Assembly (NCBI GenBank): GCA_050246945.1 | Contig: JBFWVC010000007.1 | Location: forward strand, 193,996 to 257,995 | Direction: 5' to 3' | DNA length: 64,000 bases | Origin: JAEUMD01 sp050246945 | GTDB taxonomy: Bacteria > Pseudomonadota > Alphaproteobacteria > Rhizobiales > Hyphomicrobiaceae | In this document: positions 34,314-44,221 of the stretch, piece after piece | Numbering within the stretch: the first letter of the stretch is position 1 | Layout: each line of letters opens with the position of its first letter | Notes under the pieces: generated by a model | Database searches by the model: none | Told to the model about the DNA's origin: nothing | Seen by the model: the letters and a program-made list of their open reading frames with translations, nothing else | Position numbers and translations under genes: made by a program

Positions 34314-35764
34314 ACTTCAAAACGCACATATTTGATGAGCCGTTGCTGGAGTTCGGTGATGGTGGCCAGCACCTAGACCCGCGCGAAGGCCTGCGCCGGT
34401 TTGGCCCTCTGCAGCCTCGCTCGGGCGACATTGTCAATGTCGGCGTCATCGGCACAGAAGACACTGTGAACGGCTTCCGTGAGTTCCTTGACGAGACCGG
34501 CCGCGGCATCGAAAGCGGCAACAAGGAACTGATCAACTTGAATCCCGACTTCCCGGGACTCGGCAATCAAAATCCATTCCGTTGCAAGTTCGAGGTTCCG
34601 GACGCCGCCACCGCGACGCTTTCACGCCGGCAGGTGAAGGAGATTACCTCCATCGGTCGCCACGATGAAGCCGTTCGCGCGGCAGTCGACCTGATCAAGT
34701 CCCAGCTCTCCGCCATCATCGAGGGCAGCGCCAAGCCTGATGTGATCGTGCTGGCGCTGCCAGTACCTCTCATCGAAAAGCTGGTGAATGCCAAGAGCGA
34801 GGAGGAGGTCGAAGGCGCTGAAGAGAGCGACCATCCCGACGATGGGTTGAACTTCCGTGACCTGCTCAAGGCCCGGGCGCTGCACTTCGACGTTCCGACG
34901 CAGATCGTGTGGCCCGACACTTGGGATGATGACGCAAAGATCCCCCGGAAGGTCAAACGCGACAGCAACCGCCAGCGTCAGGTGAAGGCCACGCGCGCAT
35001 GGAACCTGCTCGATCAGCTCTACTACAAGGCCGGCAAGGTGCCGTGGCGCCTGCTGCCGAGCGCCGGTGAATACCGCACCAGTTTCCTGGGCATTGGTTT
35101 TTATCGCGACCTGGACGGCCAGCAGCTCTGGACCAGCACGGCGCAGATGTTCGACGATCGTGGCCGCGGTCTCATATTGCGTGGTGCTCGCGCCCAGACC
35201 GAGAGCCGAGGCCGCCATCCCTACCTGACGGCCGAGGATGCCGAGGACCTGGTTGTCCGATCCATCAAGACTTACAAATCTTTTCATGGGCATGTGCCCG
35301 CGCGCATCGTCGTGCTTAAGACATCGCGCTTTCGTCCCGAAGAGGCGGAAGGCGTCGATGCCGCCCTCGCCAAAGCGGGCATCGAGATGGTTGATCTGCT
35401 CTGGGTGCAGGAGAGCTCACCAATCGCCGTCCTTCGCGATGGGAACTACCCGGTGTTGCGCGGCACGTTCGTCGACCTCAAGGGCAAGGGCCTCCTTTAT
35501 ACGCGCGGCAGTGTCCCCTACTATGGAACCTACCCAGGCCTTCGCATCCCTCGTCCCTTGTTGCTGGTTCCTCACGAGAGCACGGACCGTCCGATCCTCG
35601 CACTAGCCAAGGACGTGTTGGCGCTGACCAAGATCAACTGGAGCACAACGCAGTTCGATCAGAAGATCCCTGCGCCCATCAAGGCGGCCCGTGAAGTCGG
35701 CCGCATCCTCAAGCACATCGATTTTGGGACAGAGGTGTCGTCCGATTTCCGGAAATATTCGTAA
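34310..35764 (+). CDS. Short prokaryotic Argonaute (MID-PIWI)
   Basis: 484 residues, the length of short pAgos lacking N and PAZ domains. MID: residues about 150-245, with the family pattern TRAWNLLDQLYYKAGKVPWRLLP. PIWI: FLGIGFYRDLDGQQLWTS opens the RNase H fold, but the first catalytic Asp of the DEDX tetrad is replaced (FLGIGF), so target cutting is not expected. Later family patterns are IVVLKTSRFRPEEAEG, the GSVPYYGTYPGLRIPRPLLL loop and the C-terminal LALTKINWSTTQFDQKIPAPIKAAREVGRILKHI. The DUF4365-APAZ partner is encoded directly upstream with a 4-bp overlap. Guide-loaded short pAgos sense foreign DNA and activate their partner. The next gene, GajA, starts 51 bp later on the same strand. 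Confidence 0.88.
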   Translation: MNFKTHIFDEPLLEFGDGGQHLDPREGLRRFGPLQPRSGDIVNVGVIGTEDTVNGFREFLDETGRGIESGNKELINLNPDFPGLGNQNPFRCKFEVPDAATATLSRRQVKEITSIGRHDEAVRAAVDLIKSQLSAIIEGSAKPDVIVLALPVPLIEKLVNAKSEEEVEGAEESDHPDDGLNFRDLLKARALHFDVPTQIVWPDTWDDDAKIPRKVKRDSNRQRQVKATRAWNLLDQLYYKAGKVPWRLLPSAGEYRTSFLGIGFYRDLDGQQLWTSTAQMFDDRGRGLILRGARAQTESRGRHPYLTAEDAEDLVVRSIKTYKSFHGHVPARIVVLKTSRFRPEEAEGVDAALAKAGIEMVDLLWVQESSPIAVLRDGNYPVLRGTFVDLKGKGLLYTRGSVPYYGTYPGLRIPRPLLLVPHESTDRPILALAKDVLALTKINWSTTQFDQKIPAPIKAAREVGRILKHIDFGTEVSSDFRKYS

Positions 35765-35815
35765 CGTAGCGCCCACAGCAGATGACTGCTCAAGGGCAAA
35801 TGAGGCTGCAGAACA

Positions 35816-37618
35816 GTGCATCTCTCCAGAATTACGATCGAGAATTTTAGAAATTTTTCCGAACTAGATGTAGTCCTAAATGGCAACATCGTCGTGGTCG
35901 GCGAGAACCGCGTTGGAAAGAGCAATTTACTTTTCGCGCTGCGGCTCATATTTGATGCGACGCTCCCGGACAGCGCGCGTCAGCTGAAGATGTCTGATTT
36001 CTGGGACGGGTTGGGTGGGCCAGGCAGCGAAGACAAGATCATCGTCTCCGTCGAGATTGAAGATTTCGAGGACGATCTCGATACGCTGGCACTGCTTACG
36101 GATTTCCGCCTCGATGATGATCCAGATACGGTCCGACTAACCTACGCGTTCAGCCCCCGTGCGGATCTTGAGGGCGATCCGGCAGCAGACGAAGACTATG
36201 AGTTTGTCTGCTATGGTGGCGAGGATGAGGCAAAGCGCTTCGGTTTTGATCTGCGACGTCGCATAGCGATCGACGTCTTATCTGCCTTACGCGACGCGGA
36301 AGGCGACCTCGCCACATGGCGGCGCTCTCCTCTCCGACCACTAATCGAGAATGCGTTCCATGGCGTAGCTCAGGCCAAGCTGAAATCCATCAGCAAAGAG
36401 ATCGAAGCGGCGAGCAAGAAGGTCGTCGAATTTGCTGAGGTGAAGGAACTTCAGAACAGCATCGTGGAGCTGCTGGGAAAGATGGGTGGCGCACGGCAGG
36501 ATGTGAAGCCACGTCTCGGTTTCAGCCCGACCGATCCGATGCGACTATACAGAAACATTCAGTTTCTGATTGATGAGGGGAGGCGCGGAATACAGGATGC
36601 AAGTCTCGGCTCAGCCAATATCGTCTTCTTGGGCTTGAAAGCGCTAGAGTTGAAGCGATTGCTTGCCGAAAACAAGCGCGACCATACGTTCTTGGCGATC
36701 GAGGAGCCGGAAGCCCATCTTCATCCTCACCTGCAAAGGTCGGTCTATCGGCATTTGTTTGAGAGCATCGGAGACGATGCTGAGGATGGTGCTGCCCTGT
36801 CGGTGTTTATGACCACGCATTCACCGCACATCGCCAGCGTCGCTCCGTTGCAGTCGATCGTCTTGCTGAAGGAAACGAAGGACAACGGTACGCTTGGCCG
36901 ATCTGTGGCGGCGATTGAGTTTTCCGCCGGCGAGATTGGCGACCTTGCGCGATATATTGACGTGACACGCGCAGAAATGTTGTTTGCGAGGGGTGTGCTT
37001 CTTGTTGAAGGGGATGCCGAGCGCTTCCTTGTACCTGCGTTTGCCGAGACAATGGGGAAATCTCTGGATAATTTTGGGATCACAGTTTGCTCGGTTGGGG
37101 GCACTAATTTCGCCCCATACGTCAAATTGCTCACTGGCCTGCGCATCCCTTTCTCGGTGTTGACCGATTGGGATCCAAGAGGAGAAGAGAAGCTTCCACT
37201 TGGCTACCATCGAGCACTCGGTTTGGTATCAACTATTGAACAGACAGAAACCGGCAAGAAACCAGCTAAGCTGCTCAAGGAGCTGAAAGACCTGGACGAC
37301 TATAATAAGTTTTGTGAAGCATGTGAGAAGTACGGAATTTTCTCCAATATGCATACCCTGGAGATCGACTTATTTAAGAACGATTTCATCCCTCTCATAA
37401 TCGCTGGCCTCCGCGAAGGAGAGTTCGGAGACGAGCGCAAAGCGTTGATCGACGAGTGGGAAGCAAAACCTAAGACGCTAGAGCCGGACAAATACTTGGC
37501 GATGATAGAGTCGATTGGCAAAGGTCGCTTTGCTCAAAGCCTCGTCGCCCGTCTGGGTGAGCTGAAGCCACCTTCATATATCCGGAAGGCAATCAACTTC
37601 GTGACCGACCGTGTCTAA
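35816..37618 (+). CDS. gajA: OLD-family ATPase/TOPRIM endonuclease, Gabija GajA
   Basis: 600 residues, right for GajA. The ABC-type ATPase head has Walker A GENRVGKSN (residues 29-37), Walker B TFLAIEEPEAHLHPHLQRSV and the H-loop FMTTHSPHI. A TOPRIM domain follows: VLLVEGDAERFLVPAFAE with the catalytic Glu, then VCSVGGTNF and SVLTDWDPRG with the Asp pair. GajA is a nucleotide-inhibited, sequence-specific DNA nicking enzyme that acts when phage replication depletes nucleotides. The start is a GTG. Its 3' end overlaps the UvrD-like gene by 8 bp, the class 2 OLD / Gabija layout. Confidence 0.87.
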   Translation: MHLSRITIENFRNFSELDVVLNGNIVVVGENRVGKSNLLFALRLIFDATLPDSARQLKMSDFWDGLGGPGSEDKIIVSVEIEDFEDDLDTLALLTDFRLDDDPDTVRLTYAFSPRADLEGDPAADEDYEFVCYGGEDEAKRFGFDLRRRIAIDVLSALRDAEGDLATWRRSPLRPLIENAFHGVAQAKLKSISKEIEAASKKVVEFAEVKELQNSIVELLGKMGGARQDVKPRLGFSPTDPMRLYRNIQFLIDEGRRGIQDASLGSANIVFLGLKALELKRLLAENKRDHTFLAIEEPEAHLHPHLQRSVYRHLFESIGDDAEDGAALSVFMTTHSPHIASVAPLQSIVLLKETKDNGTLGRSVAAIEFSAGEIGDLARYIDVTRAEMLFARGVLLVEGDAERFLVPAFAETMGKSLDNFGITVCSVGGTNFAPYVKLLTGLRIPFSVLTDWDPRGEEKLPLGYHRALGLVSTIEQTETGKKPAKLLKELKDLDDYNKFCEACEKYGIFSNMHTLEIDLFKNDFIPLIIAGLREGEFGDERKALIDEWEAKPKTLEPDKYLAMIESIGKGRFAQSLVARLGELKPPSYIRKAINFVTDRV

Positions 37619-39401
37619 TTCAGCTCTATATCTGCGAGCTGCAGAGGATCTGCGCGAAAACGCAGAGCAGTGGGAAGCCTACAATAGTGAAGGCCACTGC
37701 GTGGTGCTGGCGGGACCAGGCAGCGGCAAGACGAAGACCTTGACGATCAAGCTGGCACGTATGCTGGCGGAAGATGTCGAAGAGCCGCGAGGTCTCGCCT
37801 GCATCACTTACAACAACGAATGCGCGCGTGAGCTAGAGACGCGCCTTGCGACATTAGGGGTTGAGCCGGGGCCGCGAGCGTTCATCGGTACTGTGCATTC
37901 GTTCTCGCTAACTCAAGTTGTGCTGCCCTATGCCAAATCAGCTAGGCTTGGATTGCCCGCGAACTTTAAGGTCGCTACGCAGAACGAGCGACGGACGGCG
38001 CTTGAGCGAGCGCATCGCCGCGTCGTAGGTGGGCCGGGAAATCCGCAAGATTGGGATGTCCGAATGGGGCGGTATAGGCGCTCCATCTTGAACAGGCAGA
38101 CACAGCAATGGCGCAATGAAGATCCCGAGCTGGCTCGTCTAGTTGAAGAATTCGAGTCAGAGCTTCGGAATATGAGCCTGATCGATTTTGATGACATGCC
38201 CTTGTTGGCGGTGAAAGCGCTACGCGAGAACGAATGGCTGCAACGTGCACTTCTGGCGAAATTTCCTGTTCTGGTCGTGGACGAATATCAGGATCTTGGG
38301 GCGGCGCTACATCGCATGGTCCTAGGGCTCTGCTTCAGTACGGGGATGCGCCTTTTCGCCGTCGGTGATGTAGATCAGTCGATCTATGGTTTTACTGGAG
38401 CGCATCCAGAGCTTCTGCAGCAAGTTTCTGAGAGGGCTGATGTCCAAACTGTGAGACTTCGATTCAACTATCGATGCGGATCACGAATTGTGACCGCTTC
38501 GGAGTATGCTTTAGGTGAAGAAAGAGGCTATCAGGCTCCCGAAGGAGCCTCTCTAGGCGCGATTTACTTCCATCCTCGTCATCAGGGAGATTTCGGGCAG
38601 CAAGCCGACTACCTGTTCGCTACGGTGTTTCCTCAAATGATCGAGCGTCATCCTGACATCAAGATTGGTGACATCGCTATTCTCTACCCGGCCGCTTGGA
38701 TCGGTGACGCTATTGTCGCCTCCGCGCAAAATCACGGGTTCGGCACGATCCGGGCGGACACAAATGCCTTGTTTCCGCGATCGAGCAAATTGATGAGGTG
38801 GCTCGAGAGCTGTGCGCTCTGGTGCTGTGGTGGTTGGCGATCAGGCAAGCCGCGTTTCTCCCAAGTTCTTAATGATGGTCGGCGAATTTTCAGCGAAGTG
38901 TTGGTCTCTGAGGAGGAGAGACTTGCTTTCCAGAGAACTCTGACGAGCTTCCTTTGGACCAATCGCGATCAGCATCAGCTGGTCAACGCGTGGCTACACG
39001 GCCTACTGAATAACAATGTGAGTGAGTTGCTTGCTCGCTGCCGCACGAACTCTGATGAGGCAGCTACCCTGAGCGCATTCATGCAGAGAACGGGCCAGGG
39101 CGGAGACTCCTCCTTCATGACGCTTGGGGACTTCGCCAGAGATGGTGAAGGAGGCGATCGCATAAATCTTTCGACGCTGCACAGCGCCAAAGGGAGAGAG
39201 TTCAAAATCGTTATCCTGTTCGCAATGGACGATGGACGAATTCCGCGGCAGAACGCGCGCCCTGCTGAAGTGCGCGAAGCCCGCCGTCTGTTCTACGTCG
39301 GATTCACTCGACCAAAGGAAGAGCTTCATATTGTCTATACAGGAGCTAGGGCGTCACCGTTTGTTGTCGAGGTTGAAAGAAGAATTCGAGACGAATTGTG
39401 A
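37611..39401 (+). CDS. gajB: UvrD/Rep-like helicase, Gabija GajB
   Basis: 596 residues of superfamily 1A helicase. Motif I (VVLAGPGSGKTKTLTIKLARML), motif II (VLVVDEYQDLGAAL), motif III (FAVGDVDQSIYGFTGA), motif IV-like (VRLRFNYRCGS), motif V/VI (INLSTLHSAKGREFKIVILFAMDDGRIP and RLFYVGFTRPKEELHIVYTG) are all present. The start is a GTG overlapping gajA by 8 bp. In Gabija, GajB tetramer/octamer assemblies with GajA sense DNA ends and hydrolyse nucleotides. It is somewhat longer than the founding GajB (about 500 residues). No frameshift or missing motif is seen, so the pair looks functional. Confidence 0.87.
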   Translation: MSNSALYLRAAEDLRENAEQWEAYNSEGHCVVLAGPGSGKTKTLTIKLARMLAEDVEEPRGLACITYNNECARELETRLATLGVEPGPRAFIGTVHSFSLTQVVLPYAKSARLGLPANFKVATQNERRTALERAHRRVVGGPGNPQDWDVRMGRYRRSILNRQTQQWRNEDPELARLVEEFESELRNMSLIDFDDMPLLAVKALRENEWLQRALLAKFPVLVVDEYQDLGAALHRMVLGLCFSTGMRLFAVGDVDQSIYGFTGAHPELLQQVSERADVQTVRLRFNYRCGSRIVTASEYALGEERGYQAPEGASLGAIYFHPRHQGDFGQQADYLFATVFPQMIERHPDIKIGDIAILYPAAWIGDAIVASAQNHGFGTIRADTNALFPRSSKLMRWLESCALWCCGGWRSGKPRFSQVLNDGRRIFSEVLVSEEERLAFQRTLTSFLWTNRDQHQLVNAWLHGLLNNNVSELLARCRTNSDEAATLSAFMQRTGQGGDSSFMTLGDFARDGEGGDRINLSTLHSAKGREFKIVILFAMDDGRIPRQNARPAEVREARRLFYVGFTRPKEELHIVYTGARASPFVVEVERRIRDEL

Positions 39402-39588
39402 TCGGCGGGTGATCAGAAGGCGATTGCACGGCGACACATGCTTATTTCCTCGTCCGCTTTCGGGGGGCGATCGGAAGACAGGAGAATTGTGGTCGGGCCA
39501 GCTTGGGCAAACGAGTCCGCTTTCTCCCGTGCTTGTGTGAAAACGCCAAATCAGATTCCGTTGAGCGAGTCATCGCGGGAGGTGGAAG

Positions 39589-40374
39589 ATGGTCCGGTTC
39601 ATCGAGGGCGGAGAACGAGATCAACTCTCGCTCTTACCGGCGAGTCTCGAGGATTACGTAGTGCAAGACAATCCCGTTCGCGTGGTCGACGCCTTCATCG
39701 ACGAACTGAATCTCGGCGCGATCGGCTTTGCGGGCGTCACGCCGGCAGCGACGGGTCGGCCATCGTACCACCCTTCGACGCTGCTCAAGCTCTATCTGTG
39801 CGGCTACCTCAACCGCGTACAAACGAGCCGGCGACTCGAGCAGGAGGCGAGGCGCAATGTCGAGGTGATGTGGCTGACGGGTCGCCTCGCTCCTGATTTC
39901 AAGACGATTGCCGACTTTCGCACCAACAACGCCGCGGCGATCCGATCCGACTGCGCGAGATTTGTCGGGCTCTGCGTCCACATCGGCATGTTGAAGAATG
40001 CCGTGGCAGCGATCGACGGAGCCAAGATCAAGGCCGTCAATTCGCGGGACCGAAATTTCACTCGCGGCACGCCAAAGCGCCGCACGCCTGATCAGCAGAT
40101 CTCGCTGACCGACCCGGGTTCACGCGCCATGGCCGCGAATATGCGGGGAGCGAGTGTCGTCGGATATATCGTGAAAGCGGCCGTCGATACCCAGCATCAT
40201 TTGATCATCGCGCACGAGGTGACCAACGTCGTCGTGGACAGGACCCTACTGGCTCCGATGCATGCGAGAGGATCGGCGTGAAGCCGTTCGTGCCGAAGCC
40301 GTGGAACTTGCCGACCGCGGGCGGCAGGACGGTTCGACAAAGAAGACTTCGACTATCCGCCGGAAGGGCCTTGA
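39589..40374 (+). pseudogene. IS1182-family transposase remnant
   Basis: The first 220 codons match an IS1182 transposase N-terminus (FIEGGERDQLSLLPASLEDYV, RPSYHPSTLLKLYLCGYLNR, RLAPDFKTIADFRTNN, and the DDE Asp in VAAIDGAKIKAVNSRD). After THLLAP-like positions the gene has an internal deletion and frameshifts: later frames still read VKPFVPKPW and FDKEDFDYPPEG, typical of the same protein further on. At about 40375 it is cut by another broken element. Inactive. Confidence 0.8.
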
Positions 40375-40919
40375 TCAGGCGCCTCAAGAAGTCTGAAGCG
40401 TTGCGCCGCGTTGCCCGGTCGTGCAGCTCCACGAAGGCGAACTTCGAGGCGCGATCGATGGCCACGAACAAGTAGAGCTTGCCTTCCTCGGTGCGCACCT
40501 CGGCAATGTCAATATGGAAGTAGCCGATCGGATAGGTTTTGAACTTCTTCCTGGTCTTCTCTCCTTCGACGCTCGGCAGGCGCGAGATGTCGTGGCGCTG
40601 GAAGCGGCGGTGTAGCGACGATCGCGTCAGATGCGGAATGGTTGCCTGCAACGCATAAAGGCAATCGTCGAGCGGCAGGAGCGTGTGCTTGCGGAAGGCA
40701 ACCGGATGCGGCTTCCTCCTCAGGCGACAGCACGGTTGAGCGGGCGTTCTGCGGCCCCATCGGCATGTCCTCGACGGATTGCCGACGGCGCCACTTCATG
40801 ACCGTCTTGGGATTGAGATCGTACTTCTCGTCGAGCTCCGCGATCGTAGCTTTCGATCGCTGTATCGCTGCTCGGACGGCGTGAGTGGTCTTGGCGCTGC
40901 CGTGAAGTAGCTGTCCCAT
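40375..40919 (-). pseudogene. IS481-family transposase remnant
   Basis: Reading from 40919: a helix-turn-helix start (MGQLLHGSAKTTHAVRAAIQRSKATIAELDEKYDLNPKTVMKWRRR), then a one-base frameshift near 40715-40720; in the next frame VAFRKHTLLPLDDCLYALQATIPHLTRSSLHRRFQRH and YPIGYFHIDIAEVRTEEGKLYLFVAIDRASKFAFVEL, the DDE integrase core. It breaks off at ASDFLRRLIK, where it meets the IS1182 remnant. Two lesions make it inactive. Confidence 0.8.
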
Positions 40920-41209
40920 AGGCCCTCCCGGAATGAGGCGGAATCACATACGCTGATTCCACCTTTCTCCGGGACTGAACACCTAGTTCTTCGATCCGAT
41001 GGTTACCGCCCGTCGATTCTGACCCAAGCCGTCCTGAGCAGTTGCAGCACGCGCCAGAAATAGTCGAATCCACTGAAGGATAAGCGGACATGGCTTGGCC
41101 TAGCAGAAATGGCAATGCCAAGTGTCGCATGAGGTCCGCAAAGGACCTACAAGATGATGTTCGGGTCGCTGAGACACGAGACGTCGTTCGGCACATGATT
41201 GCTCATTTG
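40920..41209. other. Non-coding gap between IS481 remnant and restriction-modification gene
   Basis: Includes sequence just outside the IS481 start. No gene or clear terminal inverted repeat is recognised. Confidence 0.4.
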
Positions 41210-44200
41210 TCAGGACAGGAGTTCAAAAGTGAGTTCGTTGATCTCAGCGCCTGCTTCAGAATGATCAATCAGCTCACGCATGCGCCGCCGTGTCGCCGGA
41301 AAGTGAAGCTGTTCGTCAACCGCAAATTCCAGACAGAGGGCTGCTACGTCCTTGGCAAGCTTCACAAGGCGCACGTGGTTCTTGTTTGATGGATCATACT
41401 GCGGAATCGGCAACTGCCAAATGTGCTTGTCGAAGTGACGTTCATCCTTGCCATAGGACATGAACGGCCGAGCCATTTCGGTCGTCGCCGAACTGTTAAG
41501 GATCGCACAGATGTAGTCGGCTTCTTGTTCGTTCGCCACTGGTGCCCAATACAAGCTTTTACTGATTATTGCTCTGCGGTCCTTAAGCTTGGCTGCACAC
41601 AAATGCATGCCGGAAGCGTTATAGATCACGCGCAATGGGGGAATGGGAAGTTGTTTGGAAAGCTTCGACTGGTAGTCAAGCTGCTCAGTGAGTGACAAGC
41701 GATCACTCGATCTGTTGGCAAGCCATATCTCTTCGGCTTGACTCCACCAGCTCGCAAGCCCCGGATAAAGATCGAGTTCTTCCGTCGTGAGCAGTGCGGA
41801 GGCTGATGAGGGGATCAGTACAGTGATCCTCTGGCGTAGGCGATAGGGTAGCAACGTTTCGCCTGTGACGAGAGGGCGAACAAATTCGCTTTCCACCACA
41901 CCCTCCAGACTGGACATCTCCTTCCACGGCGTTTTCTCGTATGCGCTTCGCGATGATTGGATCGCCATTTTACCGGCGGGTAGCCCTAGAGGAGAGGAGT
42001 CCTTTGGCGCGACAACGAACATGAAATGCGGTGAAAGCGTAGCACCTTGCGTGAACGCAGGCTCGTAGTCAGATTCCAGCTTGCGGTTGACGATCTTGAT
42101 GGTTTGCGTGGTTCTTGAGAGTACGCCTTCGGCTATGGACCATGGCGCGTTGATCGAGGGCAGTCGTCCGGTCCAAACTTCGACTTCAGTGGTCATTTTT
42201 TTCGGGTTCTCAGCGCGCGCACCGAAAACGACGCTCGCGCCGCGTGGAAAGAAATGAGGGCGAATGCGGCGTAGGTCCCATGAACCGGAGAACGCGACTT
42301 GCGCCATGACGGCACCTGCCTTGTCTTGGTAGTTACCGGTGCGAAACCCTTCATACTGGTAGCGGTCTACCGCCGCGTTGGGCATCACGAGCGCTAAGCG
42401 ACCGCCCTTTTTCAGATAAAGCTCGCTTGCTCGGGCCGCGAAGAGTGCGGAGAGGTCCTGATGGGTTGCAACTTCCGATCCGGCCCATAAGCCGCGCGCC
42501 TCGCTCATCTTGCGAAAGACGTTTTGCATCTCCTTGGTCATGTGCCGGTAGGCGAGCCAGGGCGGATTGCCGATGAGAATGTCAACGCGATTTTGTGGGC
42601 GGGAGAGCCACAGAGGTCTTGCGAGATTGCGGATGTAATAGGCCCAAATGTGATCTCGGCCTTCGTCGTGGAGGCGGCACATGGTTTTGAATGTGCCCTC
42701 GATTGTCGCGTGATGCTCTTTGGCGATGCTGAGCCGTTTGAAGACAGCCGTGAGTGATGGCATAGGAGCCTTGGGCTTACGTTTCGATGCGCGCGTCGCC
42801 AGTTCATTCACTAGTTGATCGAAGATTGACGCATCTTCAAGAAGCGCATCCGGAAAACGCAGCTCTGCCGCGAAAAGCTCTTTTTTGTCGTCGGCGTGGA
42901 TCACCAGATTCCCGGCAGTCCAGAGATCGATTTGCTGTTCCTGCCACTGGATTGAATCGCCCAGATAGACGGGAACCTGGATTGTCCTGCGAGAGGGATC
43001 AGTCAGCCGGTCGCGGCCAATGGCGAGCAGATATGTGACGCGCGCGAGCGTGACGGCCACCGGGTGTAAGTCCATCCCGATAACATGCTGTGTGATGCCC
43101 TGAAGCATGTCAGGCAACGGCCTGCCTGTCGCTTCTGCGGCTTCGATATATTTTCGGATGGCATGAAATAAAAACGTTCCTGATCCGCAGGCCGTGTCGA
43201 GAACGCGCGCTTCAAGCGGAGCGGTGATGACCTCATTCACCATCACTTCAGCAAGCCAATCGGGCGTGTAGTATTCGCCGAGCCGCTTTCTGGTTTCAGC
43301 GCCGATGACGGATTCATAAAGAACCTTGAGCACGTCCTGTTCGACAGCGCTCCAGTCGAATCTACCGAGGCGGCGGGCAAGCGCGCTTATGAACTTTTCT
43401 CCGCCCTCAATTTCGGTGACCCAATCGAAGAAATCCGCTTCGACAACGCCATAGATTCCGCTCTCATCGAATTTCGCGCCGGATAGCAGCGAGGCAGGAT
43501 TGAGATTTTCAATCGGTAGACCGAGAACGGCGTGAGCAATAATCTCTGCGGAATTGACAAGCAGCGTGTGCTCGATGAAGAGATCGTCGGTGTCTTCGAA
43601 CTGTGTGCCCAGAGCTGAGGTGAGAAGTTTCGACCAAAGCAGGCGCTTCATCTTGAGGGTCGGCAAATGCTTGTGAGCGACGTAAAGGGCTGACAAGGTG
43701 GCCCGGTCAAGGGCGTAAGCACTGCTGCCCGCACCAAGCCGCGAGGCGATCTCATCTGCCGAAGGCTTGATGCCCTTGGCGGTGGCGAGCACGCCTTCGA
43801 GCCAGAACACGAGTTTCTCGGTGTCCGGACGGCTCTGATCGATTTCAATTGCGGCGACTTCCCGAAGGTCGCCGCCGACCAGGTGGTAGCAAATCCAATC
43901 GACCCCATCAGTCAGGACGCCGACATAGCGCCGTCCGGTGGTTTGGGACTTCGTCTCGACGTAACCGGCAAGCTGTTCAAGAGCCTCGGCCTTAGTCCGT
44001 GCGCGGCGGAGATCGCGCTTCACTTCGATGACGGTGGAGCCCACTTCAACGTCGATTCGACGCCGGTCTCCGAGCGGGGATTCCAGATAGACCTCCTCCA
44101 CATCGTCCTCGTCCAGTTGGAACGGGGCGGTGAGGATCAGCTGACGGACATCAGCCTGGACATCCGCTTCTGTGCGATGCGTGTCTCGGCGCACGAGACG

Positions 44201-44221
44201 GGCGATTATGTCGGCAAGCAA
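41210..44221 (-). CDS. Single-chain restriction-modification enzyme (type IIG-like, N6-adenine methylase)
   Basis: 1003 residues. N-terminal 110 residues form a PD-(D/E)XK-like nuclease (RRIDVEVGSTVIEVKRDL: Asp then Glu-x-Lys). The central gamma-class N6-adenine methylase has the YYTPDWLAEVMV helix, SAM motif VLDTACGSGTFLFHAIR and catalytic NPPW in VDILIGNPPWLAYRHM. The C-terminal 250 residues look like a target recognition domain (KLSKQLPIPPLRVIYNASGMHLCAAKLK, then ICAILNSSATTEMARPFMSYGKDERHFDKHIWQLPIPQYD), similar to Eco57I/BREX PglX-style methylases. No separate restriction or specificity gene is adjacent, so one chain may modify and cut. A modification-only role or an orphan DISARM-like methylase are alternatives. 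Confidence 0.8.
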   Translation of the reverse strand: MLADIIARLVRRDTHRTEADVQADVRQLILTAPFQLDEDDVEEVYLESPLGDRRRIDVEVGSTVIEVKRDLRRARTKAEALEQLAGYVETKSQTTGRRYVGVLTDGVDWICYHLVGGDLREVAAIEIDQSRPDTEKLVFWLEGVLATAKGIKPSADEIASRLGAGSSAYALDRATLSALYVAHKHLPTLKMKRLLWSKLLTSALGTQFEDTDDLFIEHTLLVNSAEIIAHAVLGLPIENLNPASLLSGAKFDESGIYGVVEADFFDWVTEIEGGEKFISALARRLGRFDWSAVEQDVLKVLYESVIGAETRKRLGEYYTPDWLAEVMVNEVITAPLEARVLDTACGSGTFLFHAIRKYIEAAEATGRPLPDMLQGITQHVIGMDLHPVAVTLARVTYLLAIGRDRLTDPSRRTIQVPVYLGDSIQWQEQQIDLWTAGNLVIHADDKKELFAAELRFPDALLEDASIFDQLVNELATRASKRKPKAPMPSLTAVFKRLSIAKEHHATIEGTFKTMCRLHDEGRDHIWAYYIRNLARPLWLSRPQNRVDILIGNPPWLAYRHMTKEMQNVFRKMSEARGLWAGSEVATHQDLSALFAARASELYLKKGGRLALVMPNAAVDRYQYEGFRTGNYQDKAGAVMAQVAFSGSWDLRRIRPHFFPRGASVVFGARAENPKKMTTEVEVWTGRLPSINAPWSIAEGVLSRTTQTIKIVNRKLESDYEPAFTQGATLSPHFMFVVAPKDSSPLGLPAGKMAIQSSRSAYEKTPWKEMSSLEGVVESEFVRPLVTGETLLPYRLRQRITVLIPSSASALLTTEELDLYPGLASWWSQAEEIWLANRSSDRLSLTEQLDYQSKLSKQLPIPPLRVIYNASGMHLCAAKLKDRRAIISKSLYWAPVANEQEADYICAILNSSATTEMARPFMSYGKDERHFDKHIWQLPIPQYDPSNKNHVRLVKLAKDVAALCLEFAVDEQLHFPATRRRMRELIDHSEAGAEINELTFELLS

